From contig NC_083572.1 in the NCBI RefSeq assembly GCF_027579695.1, positions 11,752,915 to 11,816,914 of the forward strand: a DNA stretch of 64,000 nucleotides. The letters run 5' to 3'. The stretch comes from Neoarius graeffei. Taxonomy: Eukaryota; Chordata; Actinopteri; Siluriformes; Ariidae. The notes under the pieces were generated by a model. The model made no database searches. It was not told the DNA's origin and was given only the letters and a program-made list of their open reading frames with translations. Made by a program: the position numbers and the translations under genes. This document shows, piece by piece, positions 1 through 10,283 of the stretch (positions are counted from its first letter, which is position 1; every line of letters starts with the position of its first letter).

Positions 1-410
1 GGTCTAATTACTTCTGACAGTCTGCAAGCATTGCACCGTCGGGTCTTCAAGTCTGGCTGAAGCAGAGGAGCGGGCTTTCCGGGGTTTATTTTTTCAGTTT
101 TTTTTTAACATGCTCCATTTCTATATGTCCAGGTTTGAACTAAGTCATTTTGGCAAGATTTAATTTAATACAAAACAGAAATGGTCAGACACAAGCACAC
201 CAAGCACATGGGAATGTATTTTGCCAATTTTGACAGCGCATGTTTTTTTAATGCCGCACCGTAGACAGCGAACGTTTAAACATGATCAAACATAGGAAAT
301 GAACGACACAAAGCATGGCTCAAAAACAAAAAAGTTAAATAAACCCTGCTGATAGTTGATGGTGTTGCAACACATCAGTGTTATAACCCAATCTCTACCC
401 AACCACCCGT
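1..410. other. Left flank, nothing recognised
   Basis: AT-rich sequence with no open frame, inverted repeat or RNA gene that I can support. It may be LINE or host sequence flanking the SINE that begins at 423. It does not read convincingly as a continuation of the LINE endonuclease frame found on the other side of that SINE. Confidence 0.5.
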
Positions 411-661
411 CATTTTAATTCTTTTTGTAGAGGCTCGTTCGTAGTGAGACCTTGAGGAAAGTGCTATTGAGGTATTTCACCTGACGTCACAGGGTCACGT
501 GACGCCCCGGTGTCCGCCATTTTGGACGGCAAGCTAGCTAATGTCAACATCATAGTACCTAGTATGTTGCTGTAGCAACGTTTACATTCAGTCATTTGGA
601 TGACTGTTAAAACCTTTCAGTCTCAAGTTTTTCCTTTACTGTATTTACTAGTTTACTGAGC

Positions 662-1125
662 CAGCCAGCCCCGGAGCGCTAGCTAGCGCCGGCCAGCCCC
701 GGAGCGCTAGCTAGCGCCGGCCAGCCCCGGAGCGCTAGCTAGCCCCGGCCAGCCCCGGAGCGCTAGCTAGCGCCGGCCAGCCCCGGAGCGCTAGCTAGCG
801 CCGGCCAGCCCCGGAGCGCTAGCTAGCCCCGGCCAGCCCCGGAGCGCTAGCTAGCCCCGGCCAGCCCCGGAGCGCTAGCCAGCCCCGGCCAGCCCCGGAG
901 TGCTAGCCAGCGCTAGCCAGCTCCAGAGCGCTAGCTAGCCCCGGCCAGCCCAGGAGCGCTAGCTAGCCCCGGCCAGCCCCGGAGTGCTAGCCAGCCCCGG
1001 AGCGCTAGCCAGCGCTAGCCAGCTCCGGAGCGCTAGCTAGCCTCGGCCAGCCCCGGAGCGCTAGCTAGCCCCGGCCAGCCCCGGAGCGCTAGCTAGCTAG
1101 CCCGCCCTGGCCAGCCCCGGAGCGT
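662..1125. repeat. 28-bp GC-rich minisatellite, about 16 units
   Basis: The unit is about 28 bp, built of CCCCGGAGCGCTAGCTAGC and a GCCGGCCAG spacer. Variants change CGCC to CCCC or drop a GCTAGC step toward the right end. Each unit contains the palindromes AGCGCT and GCTAGC, so either strand could fold. It is bracketed by a 36-bp inverted repeat, which makes the whole array a stem-loop. Confidence 0.9.
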
Positions 1126-1264
1126 GCTCAGTAAACTAGTAAATACAGTAAAGGAAAAACTTATAACGGGCCATGTCTCAACAGACTAAGAAGTTATTTC
1201 AATGACATTTAATAACATTTTGTTTATCCTGAGGACCGAAAGTAAATGAAAATGTGAACAAATC

Positions 1265-1480
1265 TTAGCTGTCAGTGAACAATCCTGGTGGAAGCAGGTA
1301 AACGTCGTTCTCTAAGCCTGCTAACCTCAATTTTTGCAAATACCTCTCCCTCTGCTCACCCTGTAAATGCCCTACGTTGCTGGATAGTGAAGGTGTTTTC
1401 TGCATCTCGCTCCTTTTTCTTTTATGTTTTTCGTTTGTCGCCTTCCTCGCATTCAAACTGATTCGAGCCGTGCCGTCCAA
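1265..1480 (-). pseudogene. Coding-like remnant inside the foldback element
   Basis: A minus-strand frame continues for about 70 codons to a stop at 1265. It is rich in charged residues and ends in a segment resembling RYLQKLRLAGLENDVYLLPP. This composition and ending recall the N-terminal region of teleost repeat proteins linked to YqaJ-type nucleases, but that is only a resemblance. The upstream part of the open frame runs out of the element into the LTR, so no start codon can be assigned. Confidence 0.25.
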
Positions 1481-2079
1481 AATGGCAGCATCACATGACT
1501 TGGTCACGTGAGTGAAATACCTCAATAGAGTCTCTGACCCAAAGTAACTGTTTCCACTCTCAATGTCCATGTGCCTTGTAATAAATCCACTTGAAACGTC
1601 TTGAAAGTTGAACTTTAATCCTCGTTTTAACAATTACAAAGGTTCTAAGATGCAGAGAGTCAGGTAAGAAAAACTGTTCGCTTCCACGGCTTCTCGAGAT
1701 CTACCCTGAGAAGCGCGAGACCGTTCTTATGTCGCTGAATGAATTCTAATTCTAATTCTTGAGAAGCGTGAGACAGTTCTAATTCTTCACATATGAATTC
1801 TAATTCTAATTCTAATGCTTCTAATTCTAATTCTAATTCTTCTAACCTTGCCACATGTTATTCATCATTTTAATCATGAAATAAATTACTTATATGAAAT
1901 TACACACTCAAATGAAATTATTTATACCTTTTAACATAAATTGTAATTCATGTCTATATGAATTCAACTTTGGCTGCTACACTTTTTTTTTTAAGATATT
2001 TTTTGGGCTTTTTTCACCTATTATTATTGGATAGGACAGTGTAGAGACAGGAAATGAGCGGGAGAGAGAGACGGGGAGG

Positions 2080-3049
2080 CAAGGGAGTAACTTTGATTTT
2101 GACATTGGTGGGGACACAAAAGTGATCCAAGGCAGTTACCAATATTCGTCTATAGGTGGCAGTAAAGGACCATGGATTTGTTGTATCTAGCCTAGCCTAG
2201 TAGTAGTAGAAAGAGGTCTCTGTAAAACGGTGAACGCAGCAGACTCAGCAGCTGTCACGCTGTTGATTCTGAAATGCAAGTCGCACATCTGCATGGCCAT
2301 GCAGTAGCCTACATCTGACTGCTTACATTCTGTAAAACCATTAGGTCTATAAATTTAACATTCATTCATCGAGGATATTATCTAACACCAAGTTACATTG
2401 CTCCAGCGTTCCTTTTCTCTGCAGCTATGCAGTAGCCTAGCTCTGATGCATCCTGTCACGTTGCTAAACCTGCCTAAGGAGCCGCAGCAATACTTTTATG
2501 AAGGGTTTCCATACATCAAAAGGATTTTGTTGAGTTTTTAATGCTCGACGGAAACCCTGCACTTACATTCTTGACTTTGAAGAAGAATGAACGAATGTCT
2601 CGTTTCTTGGGAGGGGGGCCGTCATCCATGATACTCAAGTCAGCATGCGAGTCGTAGGGCAAGCATGCATGGACATCGAAGTCCAGCTCAATTTGTAGGC
2701 TGACGGAGAGTGGGGGGTGCGTGGGGTAGGTCAGGTGTGTACGTGTGAGATACGGGGGGTTGATGGGCGGGTAGTCACAGCTGCTGTGGGAAGTGTGCTG
2801 CTTTTACATCAGATGGAGTGACAGCTGGGATAGCCAACCATGTAAGTTAGCGAGAAACAGGTAGCTAATCAGAGAATGATATCTACATTAGAGGGGGGAT
2901 TATTAGCAGTGTCATACATTTAACCCTTTGTGTGCCATATAATCATTGCTCAGGTTAGGACATCGGTTTTATTGATCGTGATTACACAGTAGCGGCTGAA
3001 TATTGGTAGGGACACGTCCCTACCGTCCCTACCCAAAATTACACCCTAG
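2080..3049. mobile_element. hAT-type element, non-autonomous
   Basis: The 8-bp TSD CGGGGAGG flanks it exactly (2072-2079 and 3050-3057). The ends CAAGGGAGTAACTTTG and the complement of CAAAATTACACCCTAG are imperfect inverted repeats. The interior (970 bp) has no transposase frame. It splits the tRNA SINE; removing it restores continuous SINE sequence. Confidence 0.8.
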
Positions 3050-3147
3050 CGGGGAGGGATCGGGAAATGACCTCGGGCCGGAATCAAACCCAGGCCCCCG
3101 GATTTATGGTATGGCGCCTTATCCACCTGAGCCACAACGCCCCCCCC

Positions 3148-3889
3148 CATTTTAATTCTCCTCGGATCAGCACCGACCTCACATTTGGCCTTGGGAGAGT
3201 TCAGTTGATGGAAATCCGTCACACGACGGAAAACTTTAATCCATGGTACTGGCTTCAAAATGTTTTCCAGGATATTTTCATCTAGCTTCCCACAGGGATT
3301 GTAATAATTCACTATATTCACTGGGCCTCTTTTAGTCCATACCTTAGTCACAATTGACTCATGATTCTTGTTGACCCCAAGAACTTTATAGCTGATTCCA
3401 TTTTGGAAAGAAGTTGCAACTCCTCCTCCTCTACCATTTCCTCTATCCCTTCTAATTGCAGTATATCCCTTAATGATAACATCTAATTCAGGCTTCAACC
3501 AAGTTTCCTGCACACAACTTATGTTAGGTTTTTCCTTTATCAATGTACTTCTTGAATTCTTGACCATTAGCAATCAAGCTTCTGGCATTCCACTGTAATA
3601 TTATTAACAGCATTAAACTAATCATAGCTTGACATAACTTGAGAAGACTGACTATCCGTGTTTAGATTATCTCTGACTGTCTCCCAGAGTAATCCTTTGA
3701 TACCCAGATACTTTTCAGCCGACCTCACAATTATCTTTATCCTTTCCGTTCGACTCTGAGTCTGAGCTGAACAATTAACAATCTCTGCCATAAAGAGCAC
3801 AAAGTCGCTCTTATTGATAGCTAGACCATCCCGTTCCAACTTATTACATCCCTCACAGTTATTAGTGGACTTGTCATTATTGACTTCTC
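3148..3889 (-). mobile_element. I/Nimb-like LINE fragment: ORF1 3' end and start of ORF2 endonuclease
   Basis: Read on the minus strand. About 3880-3620 encodes the C-terminal part of ORF1, ending MSSYD and a stop near 3618. From about 3600 downward ORF2 begins, with a motif close to WNARSLIANGQEFKKYI, then ISCVQETWLKPELD and RRDRGNGRGGGVA. These match the N-terminal apurinic-type endonuclease of I-clade LINEs: the QETW glutamate is a catalytic residue and RGGGVA is a conserved block. The similarity fades near 3265 and no reverse transcriptase follows, so the copy is truncated. The endonuclease frame has at least one shift between 3600 and 3540. Confidence 0.75.
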
Positions 3890-4264
3890 ATCTCATCTCA
3901 TTATCTCTAGCTGCTTTATCCTGTTCTACAGGGTCGCAGGCAAGCTGGAGCCTATCCCAGCTGACTACGGGCGAAAGGCGGGGTACACCCTGGATAAGTC
4001 ACCAGGTCGTCACAGGGCCGACACATAGACACAGACAACCATTCACACTCACATTCACACCTACGGTCAATTTAGAGTCACCAGTTAACCTAACCTGCAT
4101 GTCTTCGGACTGTGGGGGAAACCGGAGCACCCGGAGGAAACCCATGTGGACACGGGAAGAACATGCAAACTCCGCACAGAAAGACCCTCGCCGGCCACGG
4201 GGCTTGAACCCGGACCTTCTTGCTGTGAGGCGACAGTGCTAACCACTACACCACCGTGCCACCC
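3890..4264 (-). mobile_element. V-SINE (DANA-type), copy 1
   Basis: Full-length SINE on the minus strand. The tRNA-like head (GGCACGGTGGTGTAGTGGTT, B box GGTTCAAGCCC) lies at the right, then the conserved core with ACATGCAGGTTAGGTTAACT, and the tail with repeated ATGAG at the left. The 15-bp TSD CATTATTGACTTCTC (3875-3889, 4265-4279) is perfect. It splits LINE ORF1. Confidence 0.92.
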
Positions 4265-4575
4265 CATTATTGACTTCTCTACGTTCATTTTGTTTTAGTA
4301 ATGGTGAGATTCTAGGGACTTTCTTTACGGCTTCTGAATAGCTAATACCTTGGGAAGCTTTAACTTTCTGCACCTCTTTAGCTCGCTTGCTAAACTCTCA
4401 ACCTTGATAGGCTGCACTGTGTTCACCACTGCAGTTACAGCATCGTTTGTAATCTTTGTCACAGTTCTCGTACTTGTGTTCTCCACCACATTTGCTACAT
4501 CTCATCTTGCCCTTGCATACAGCTGCTAAATGCCCAAATCTTTGGCATTTATAACACCGGAGTGGTGGTGGGATG
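4265..4575 (-). mobile_element. LINE ORF1 fragment with three zinc knuckles
   Basis: The minus strand from about 4560 to 4430 encodes three consecutive CCHC-type knuckles: CYKCQRFGHLAAVC, CSKCGGEHKYENC and CCNCSGEH. They would bind LINE RNA in the ORF1 nucleoprotein. The frame continues toward 4280 apart from a TGA at 4398-4400, and is then cut by the V-SINE at 4264. Upstream it is cut by the composite hAT element; ORF1 resumes at 11415. Gag-like knuckles plus an APE-type ORF2 point to the I/Nimb group. Confidence 0.85.
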
Positions 4576-4644
4576 CATGGGAGCCGCCAGGGGGGAAAGG
4601 TTAGAACAATTCTAGGGGCCCAGCACTGCCATAGGGCCCTTTAA

Positions 4645-5947
4645 AGGTCCCATGGCATGAAATTTTCACTTTCTGAGGTTTTTTAACATTAAAATGAGTT
4701 CCTCTGACCTTCTTAAGTCACCCCAGTGGCTAGAAATGTCATAATGTGTAAACCAAACTATGCCCACCCTTTGTCAACATTTGAGAATGGCGCGTCAAAA
4801 TGGCGCGTTGATAGGCTCTTCCCTTTACTACGTCAGCAAGGGAGATGATCCCCACGCCCCCCGGATTCCCACCCACTGTATGGATTGCCCGCCCAGCTCA
4901 AAAGTTGCCACCATAGATACGTCACTTCAATTTTGTAGTGAGGAGACCATAGAGGACACAACAACATGGCACCACCTAAGCGAGCGACACATGGAAATTG
5001 CGCTGTACATGGATGTGACAACACAGAAAGGAGTCTGTTTTTACTGCCGACGGGAGAGCCCCTGAAGACACAGTGGCTTAATTTTATTTACTCCAATAAT
5101 ACGCCGTCGAGTCTACCTAAGACGGTGTATGTTTGTCGGAAGCATTTTCCTGATGAATGTTTCCACAACTTGGGACAGTACAGGGCAGGTTTTGCACATC
5201 AACTGTCACTGAAGCCTGGGTCCGTACCAAGCATCCCTGCCGCATCAGCAACAAACACTGAACAAGTAAGTGTATAACTGTTAAGTCGTTTTGCCGTGTT
5301 TTAAAATCGGTGCGTTAGCCTTGCAATGGCTACATTAGCTGTGCAGCTAACCGCTTCCTGCAGTTAGCCAGGTAATCTGCGCTACAAAACCAAAAAGCAT
5401 GTTAAACTGAGTTTAGTCTGGAAATTGACTGTAACTTATGAGCTTATGTTTGACTATTGCTCCGCAATGCATGTCTTCTGTTGGATAAGCGATATGTTGC
5501 TGTAGTTGCTGCTTCTATCCTCTTTGGTTATGGAGTGCTTGTTCAAGCCTAGGGTATTATATGTTCGTAAACTACCACTCCGAATACTCTCACTCTCTGT
5601 TCTCTGTGTCACGTTGAGTTTACGAAAGGAGTCCGAGGGGTCAAAAGCGAAAGCTTGGACTGTTGCTTGACCTGCCATTGCTACTGTTCATACACAGGTA
5701 GCATGCCCGCAGCTTGGTCAAGCCCCTCCCCCTCCCCCCATGGCCCGCCCCCACTCTCTACCCTTCCCCGCCTCCATGCTTCTCATTAGCAAAACGACGC
5801 ACTGGGAAAAGCGCTGAAATGGGGCTTTCTCCCAGGAGGCTATATCCACGTGCCGAGGGTTCTTTTCAAGAAAGGCTGCGGATATAACATCCGGAAACCT
5901 CCACGAGCCCGTTTAAAGCATCAACAAACCACCATGCCATGGGTCCT
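4645..5947 (+). mobile_element. Kolobok-like DNA transposon with THAP exon
   Basis: TTAA flanks it on both sides (4641-4644, 5948-5951). The ends are inverted, AGGTCCCATGGCATG against AGGACCCATGGCATG as complement. TTAA target sites, AGG termini and an encoded THAP domain are together typical of the Kolobok superfamily; piggyBac shares only the TTAA. No transposase core is present, so this 1.3-kb copy is internally deleted. Confidence 0.75.
4966..5265 (+). pseudogene. THAP-domain first exon of the Kolobok element
   Basis: A 100-codon open frame starts MAPPKRATHGNCAVHGC and contains the C2CH signature of a THAP zinc finger. The first cysteine pair is CAVHGC (residues about 12-17), a tryptophan follows at QWLNF, and the final pair is in VCRKHFPDECF. 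THAP fingers bind DNA; in Kolobok elements they occur in a transposon-encoded protein. The exon ends at CAA followed by GTAAGT, a consensus splice donor. The frame runs only four codons past it (stop 5275-5277), so the donor is probably real. No second exon is visible before the right end. Confidence 0.65.
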
Positions 5948-6285
5948 TTAAGGGGCTGATAATATGCTTTTAATGATTTTAATAAGACTTTTGAAATAAC
6001 AACAATGCAATATTCCATCTGGTAAAATGAGCTAATTGAACAAGGTTGTCTATTTCTTGAGTTCTTCAGCGGTCTCAAAAGTAGCCGGTCACCGGCGGCA
6101 AATCGCCGGCTATGGCTTGTTATGCCGCCGGCTATTGTCAGTCGAGTCACAAAATTTAATATTAAATATTTCTGACAGCAAAAAAAGTTGTGAACGTAAA
6201 TTACATCCACTATGTCATGTATGTCCGTTGCCGCATCAACTGTGTTTACATCCTCGACACGAGTGCAGCCATTACTGCCGCCTGC

Positions 6286-6390
6286 GTTGCCAGATTGCGT
6301 GTGTTCCCGCTCAATTTGGGCGGTTTTAAGTGCATTTTGGTGGGTTTTGAACATATTTTGGGATGTAAAACATCAGCAGTATCTGGCAAC
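6286..6390. mobile_element. Miniature inverted-repeat element, copy 1
   Basis: It starts GTTGCCAGAT and ends with the complement ATCTGGCAAC. The middle has the motif GCGGTTTTAAGTGCATTTTG and GGGTTTTGAACATATTTTGG. Related copies lie at 28719-28798 and 42631-42730. Confidence 0.7.
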
Positions 6391-7238
6391 ATATTTTTTT
6401 TTACTTAATACAAGAAATTAATGGATGCCAACGTTTTTGCCAAAATGGTATTTTATTTTCCATTGTTTAGGCAGCTTCAGCATCATACTGTGAGATTCTG
6501 TTCAAATTGTTTTTTTCTTCTATGAAGCCTGAACCGGGGCGGCACGGTGGTGTAGTGGTTAGCGCTATCGCCTCACAGCAAGAAGGTCCGGGTTCGAGCC
6601 CCGTGGCCGGCGAGGGCCTTTCTGTGTGGAGTTTGCATGTTCTCCCCGTGTCCGCGTGGGTTTCCTCCGGGTGCTCCGGTTTCCCCCACAGTCCAAAGAC
6701 ATGCAGGTTAGGTTAACTGGTGACTCTAAATTGACTGTAGGTGTGAATGTGAGTGTGAATGGTTGTCTGTGTCTATGTGTCAGCCCTGTGATGACCTGGC
6801 GACTTGTCCAGGGTGTACCCCGCCTTTCGCCCGTAGTCAGCTGGGATAGGCTCCAGCTTGCCTGCGACCCTGTAGAAGGATAAAGCGGCTAGAGATAATG
6901 AGATGAGATGAGATGAAGCCTGAACCATTTATTTTATTAGTTTATAATTATTGTTTAATTTAGTCTTCAGGAGAGACTGCCTGCACACAGTACTAGTATT
7001 AATAGTTTTTTTTTTCTTCCATGAAAGCTGAGGCATTTATATTATATTTTAAGGTAACTTCATGTTGTGCTGTGAGGTTCTCTGCACTTTAACTTTTGAA
7101 CCAACAGGAGCATTTGGATAAGTAAAGCCTATTTTTCTGCATTTTTGTAGTCCTGGTAATCTTTTATATTGGTAAAGTTGTTTATAGGACCATTTCTCAG
7201 TGTCTGTTTTTTAATCAATAGTTTTTCAGTAATAACTT
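6391..7238 (+). repeat. Duplicated block shared with 28799-29346 (SINE-filled copy)
   Basis: Outside the V-SINE at 6536-6912 this block is closely similar to the one near 28.9-29.35 kb, from the miniature element through a run ending near TTTAATCAATAGTTTTTCAG. Both copies have the same order of T-runs and the GGAGAGACTGCCTGCACAC motif. The copy at 28.9 kb lacks the SINE. Confidence 0.8.
6536..6912 (+). mobile_element. V-SINE, copy 2
   Basis: It starts with a GGGCGGCACGGTGGTGTAG head with B box GGTTCGAGCCC and ends in an ATGAG-type repeat. The 14-bp TSD ATGAAGCCTGAACC is at 6522-6535 and 6913-6926. The paralogous block at 29.0 kb has the uninterrupted target (about 29022-29035), a true empty site. 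Confidence 0.95.
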
Positions 7239-7453
7239 AATATTTAACATATCACTCATATATCACTTTTAAACAACCCCCGCGCCTCCCCCATAGTCTC
7301 CAAAATTTCTGTGGGAAACACTGGCGTGCGTAACAACGCTAATCAAGCTTAAGCTAGACGACCCACCTCAAATACCCGTCCCGGGTAAATGTTATCCCAA
7401 TTTTAGATGGCCTGTTCCAAACCATCCCGCCCCATGAAAAATTCGTACTTGCA

Positions 7454-7496
7454 TATCTCTCTCTATATCTATCTATCCATCCATCCATCCATCTAT

Positions 7497-7562
<66 letters not shown>
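7454..7562. repeat. Compound microsatellite (CTAT/CCAT then AT)
   Basis: Short CTAT and CCAT runs lead into about 32 AT dinucleotides (7499-7562). Open frames across it are artefacts of the repeat. Confidence 0.95.
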
Positions 7563-7566
<4 letters not shown>

Positions 7567-7851
7567 GCACGCTTTGCGTGCATTATGTCTGCCTCTGGCA
7601 GACATTTTACCATTTTGCACCCTGCTGTAAATTATTTGTACCCTGCTATTCTCCCAAACTTTGAAGCCCCTGGTTCTTCAACATATTGTCATTTAACCCT
7701 CCCCCTTTTGCGAAATGGTATGGTCCAATTCTGGTAGAAGCGCGATGCGTTAAATTTGTGTGCTGATCAGTGCAACGCTACTTGCTGCTGTGTCGCGGTG
7801 CAGCAGCCAGCCAGCCAGCAGTGGAGTGCGTACAGTCTATGATCGCTAAAT

Positions 7852-7948
7852 ATGAAGAGTGGCTGTCAAAAACGTAAAGAAAGGCAGCTGAAAGCTGAGA
7901 GGGACCGGAGAGGCAGGCAACTAGTCACTCAGTTTTTCCCAAAGAAAG
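7852..7948 (+). pseudogene. hAT transposase exon 1 (composite element)
   Basis: The frame starts MKSGCQKRKERQLKAERDRR and continues to TQFFPKK, where a GT follows. A short basic N-terminus ending in a TxFF motif is typical of teleost hAT proteins annotated as ZMYM1-like or TTF-type. The exon ends in phase 1. The exon proposed at 10159 begins with the two bases needed to complete a glutamate codon and continues EPGPSSGHDAAA. The matching phase is the main evidence that both belong to one gene. The intron between them holds a hAT-like element and a V-SINE. Confidence 0.55.
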
Positions 7949-7994
7949 GTAGCTATCGCTCACATGTGTGTTCAAAATATTAGCGAATGGTAAA

Positions 7995-9104
7995 CAGGGA
8001 TGAGAGTGGGTGGTCACCAAAAAAGCAGAAAACAAGATGGCGCCTGAAGCCGGGTGTCTGGGAGGGATACCCCCCAGGAAAATTTTTAAAAATAAGGCCT
8101 TACAAACCACTTTTCCTGCAATCTGAGCTGTAGTAGATGATAAATCTGTTGTCTTTTTTATATATTTACATGAAAATATGTTTCAAATCAATAGGAGTAC
8201 TGTTTGAATTCAAAATAAAATCACATTCTACATTCAAGGGTATGGTTATAATTTATGGTCAACAAAAATGACAAACTAAATTCACATTAAACGTAAGTGT
8301 TATTAATTATCAAAATGTTCAGATATTAAATAAAATTTCTTGGGGAGAAAAGGTCAGTCACCCTATGTCCTCATTAGTTGCATATGATTTCAAACTCTTT
8401 TGAAATATTTAAGTTTTCAAAACTGTCAGCATTAATTCAGATTTACTGACCATCATATACATGTTCAGTGTATTAAATCAAATGAATGCTAAGTTTATGG
8501 GATAATGTCTATGTACACTTTATACAGTTATTTATAGTTCACAGTCACTTCTCATTTTCATTTAATCATTTCGACTTCTTCTTCAGCCTTTTGGCCAAAG
8601 ACAAAAGCTTTTCAGTCCTCTCTCTGTTTTTTATACCAGCATCGATTTCACGTACCTTCGCTTCGTCTCGCTTGTCAATTGTATTCGGCATTTTGAGTAA
8701 AAAAGCCGATACGAAAGAGAAACGTATTTTTGAAGCGCAGCGACGATGAACATGTGCAAGTTTCGATAAAATAGAACGATGCGGGTACTTTTGTAAGAAC
8801 TGTTATGATTGACTTTTGTTCTCTCCCACACTCTTGTAAGAACTGTTATGATTGGCTATCATGCTCTCGCCAGCGATGTTTTGGCCAATTACATTGTAGA
8901 TAAGACGTATTCTACCGCGAGACTTAGCGAGACTAAAGATGGCGAAAATGTAAACATGTAACATCGTCGTACGCTTGAGTATCACGAAGGAACATACCCC
9001 AACCCCCCTCAATGAAAGAAAAAATCTCAACGGATTTGGCATAATATCGATTTTTGCTCAGAAAAAGCGGAAATCCGCCGAAAAGCGGAAAACTCTCATC
9101 CCTG
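7995..9104. mobile_element. hAT-like element, non-autonomous
   Basis: Terminal inverted repeat CAGGGATGAGAGT at 7995-8007, complement at 9092-9104. GGTAAA lies on both sides (7989-7994, 9105-9110), two bases short of the usual hAT 8-bp duplication. The interior has a doubled TTGTAAGAACTGTTATGATT motif (about 8790 and 8835) and no transposase. Confidence 0.7.
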
Positions 9105-9665
9105 GGTAAATGAACAGTATTGAACGTGGTTGGATTAGCCTATCAAGAGAACACTTTTACAGTTTGTACAGTGACATTTTTTCCATTTTAATAACTGAAC
9201 TGACGTGTGATAAACAAGATGAAATATTACGTTATGCTGGTGCTAATAACTAGTGCGAATAACCAGTTTCATAACTAATGGGGTGCCCTAAATATGCACA
9301 CATTCAGCCTCAGGGGGACCTCCGCCCTACCAAACCACTGAACCCCCCTTTGGAAAAGGAGGTAAGCAGCAATACAACCCATAAATGCTTTCGGATTGAA
9401 GTTTTTAATGAGCGAGCGCCATATACAGTTTGCTAGATTAAAGTGTTGCTAATAACGGACACCAGTCAAGTGTTTGGCATGGTTACGTGTGTGGAATGTT
9501 CACACGTTCTAAACCATTGGTTTCAAATTGAGGAGCTGGAGAAAGCGCAGCACACATAAAAGAGGGATAGAGGTTACAACATATGAAGAAATACGTACGT
9601 AATTGATCAAATTGAAATGTCACCCCGTGTCACTTTGAAATAAATTTATAATAAGATGTTTCCTG

Positions 9666-10043
9666 GGGCGGCACGGTGGTGTAGTGGTTAGCGCTGTCGC
9701 CTCACAGCAAGAAGGTCCTGGGTTCGAGCCCCGTGGCCAGCGAGGGCCTTTCTGTGCGGAGTTTGCATGTTCTCCCCGTGTCCACGTGGGTTTCCTCCGG
9801 GTGCTCCGGTTTCCCCCACAGTCCAAAGACATGCAGGTTAGGTTAACTGGCGACTCTAAATTGACCGTAGGTGTGAATGTGAGTGTGAATGGTTGTCTGT
9901 GTCTGTGTGTCAGCCCTGTGATGACCTGGCGACTTGTCCAGGGTGTACCCCGCCTTTCGCCCGTAGTCAGCTGGGATAGGCTCCAGCTTGCCTGCGACCC
10001 TGTAGAAGGATAAAGCGGCTACAGATAATGAGAATGAGATGAG
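9666..10043 (+). mobile_element. V-SINE, copy 3
   Basis: Complete head, core and tail. The TSD AAGATGTTTCCTG is at 9653-9665 and 10044-10056. It lies in the hAT transposase intron. Confidence 0.93.
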
Positions 10044-10158
10044 AAGATGTTTCCTGTCTTTTATGGGTAACATTTGTAAGGCTACTGAGTATGGAGTTCA
10101 TTTAAATGCATCAAACTTTTTCATGCATTAACTATCTTGCATGCATTGCTGATGATAG

Positions 10159-10283
10159 AGCCAGGCCCCTCATCAGGCCATGATGCAGCAGCCAGGGAGG
10201 CCACCAGAAGTGTTGAAGTACAGGAAGAGAACAGGGGGAGTACCAGCAGCACAGGTGGTGAGGAAGAAGCAGCAGAGAGTAAG
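10159..10283 (+). pseudogene. hAT transposase exon 2, interrupted by an LTR
   Basis: A possible acceptor (GATGATAG) precedes it. The frame reads PGPSSGHDAAAREATRSVEV and continues acidic to EEEAAESK, where the LTR at 10284 begins. After the LTR the frame resumes at 11149 as EETEKACGKIL and meets a stop about 16 codons on. Ser- and Glu-rich spacers of this kind lie between the N-terminus and the catalytic domain of such transposases. The catalytic part is absent, so the element cannot move by itself. Confidence 0.5.

Larger units (their letters stand above)
464..1528. mobile_element. Foldback element with internal minisatellite
   Basis: Its ends are inverted repeats: CTATTGAGGTATTTCAC at 464-480 and its complement at 1512-1528. 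A second pair is near GCCATTTTGGACGGC (about 516-530 and 1472-1486). A third long inverted pair (about 626-661 and 1127-1162) brackets the GC-rich tandem array. It lies within LTR family A. The sister LTR at 35883-36617 has a different, short sequence at the equivalent place, so the empty site is not perfectly preserved. Confidence 0.7.
426..1981 (-). mobile_element. Solo LTR, family A, copy 1 (carries an insertion)
   Basis: The plus strand begins TGTAG and ends CTACA, flanked by the 5-bp TSD CTTTT (421-425 and 1982-1986). The sequence is the reverse complement of the LTR at 35883-36617, including the runs of AATTCTAATTCT-type repeat. No gag, pol or env sequence lies inside or next to it, so it is a solo LTR of a retrovirus-like element. 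A foldback element (464-1528) enlarges it from about 0.7 kb. Confidence 0.85.
423..3147 (-). mobile_element. tRNA-headed SINE, split by an LTR and a hAT element
   Basis: The minus strand reads as a tRNA-like head (GGTGGTTAAGGCGCC-like A box, GGTTTGATTCC B box near 3080-3100), a body ending in a C/T-rich stretch, and an A-rich tail. The 12-bp TSD CATTTTAATTCT lies at 411-422 and 3148-3159. SINE sequence survives only at 423-425, 1987-2079 and 3050-3147. The rest is a solo LTR (426-1981) in the tail and a hAT element (2080-3049) in the body. The element landed in or beside the minus-strand LINE. Confidence 0.8.

Noticed and set aside
662..1125. CRISPR array
   Set aside because: Units are contiguous with no unique spacers, in a fish genome; it is a minisatellite.
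1660..1854. Minus-strand ORF rich in Glu and Leu
   Set aside because: Translation of the AATTCTAATTCT repeat within the LTR; no protein feature.
4641..5951. piggyBac element
   Set aside because: TTAA sites fit, but the THAP exon and AGG ends fit Kolobok better.
6540..6615. tRNA gene
   Set aside because: A and B box-like sequence belongs to the head of a V-SINE; there is no tRNA fold and ten copies exist with full SINE bodies.
7354..7664. ORFs across the AT microsatellite on both strands
   Set aside because: Alternating Tyr-Ile is produced by the AT repeat.
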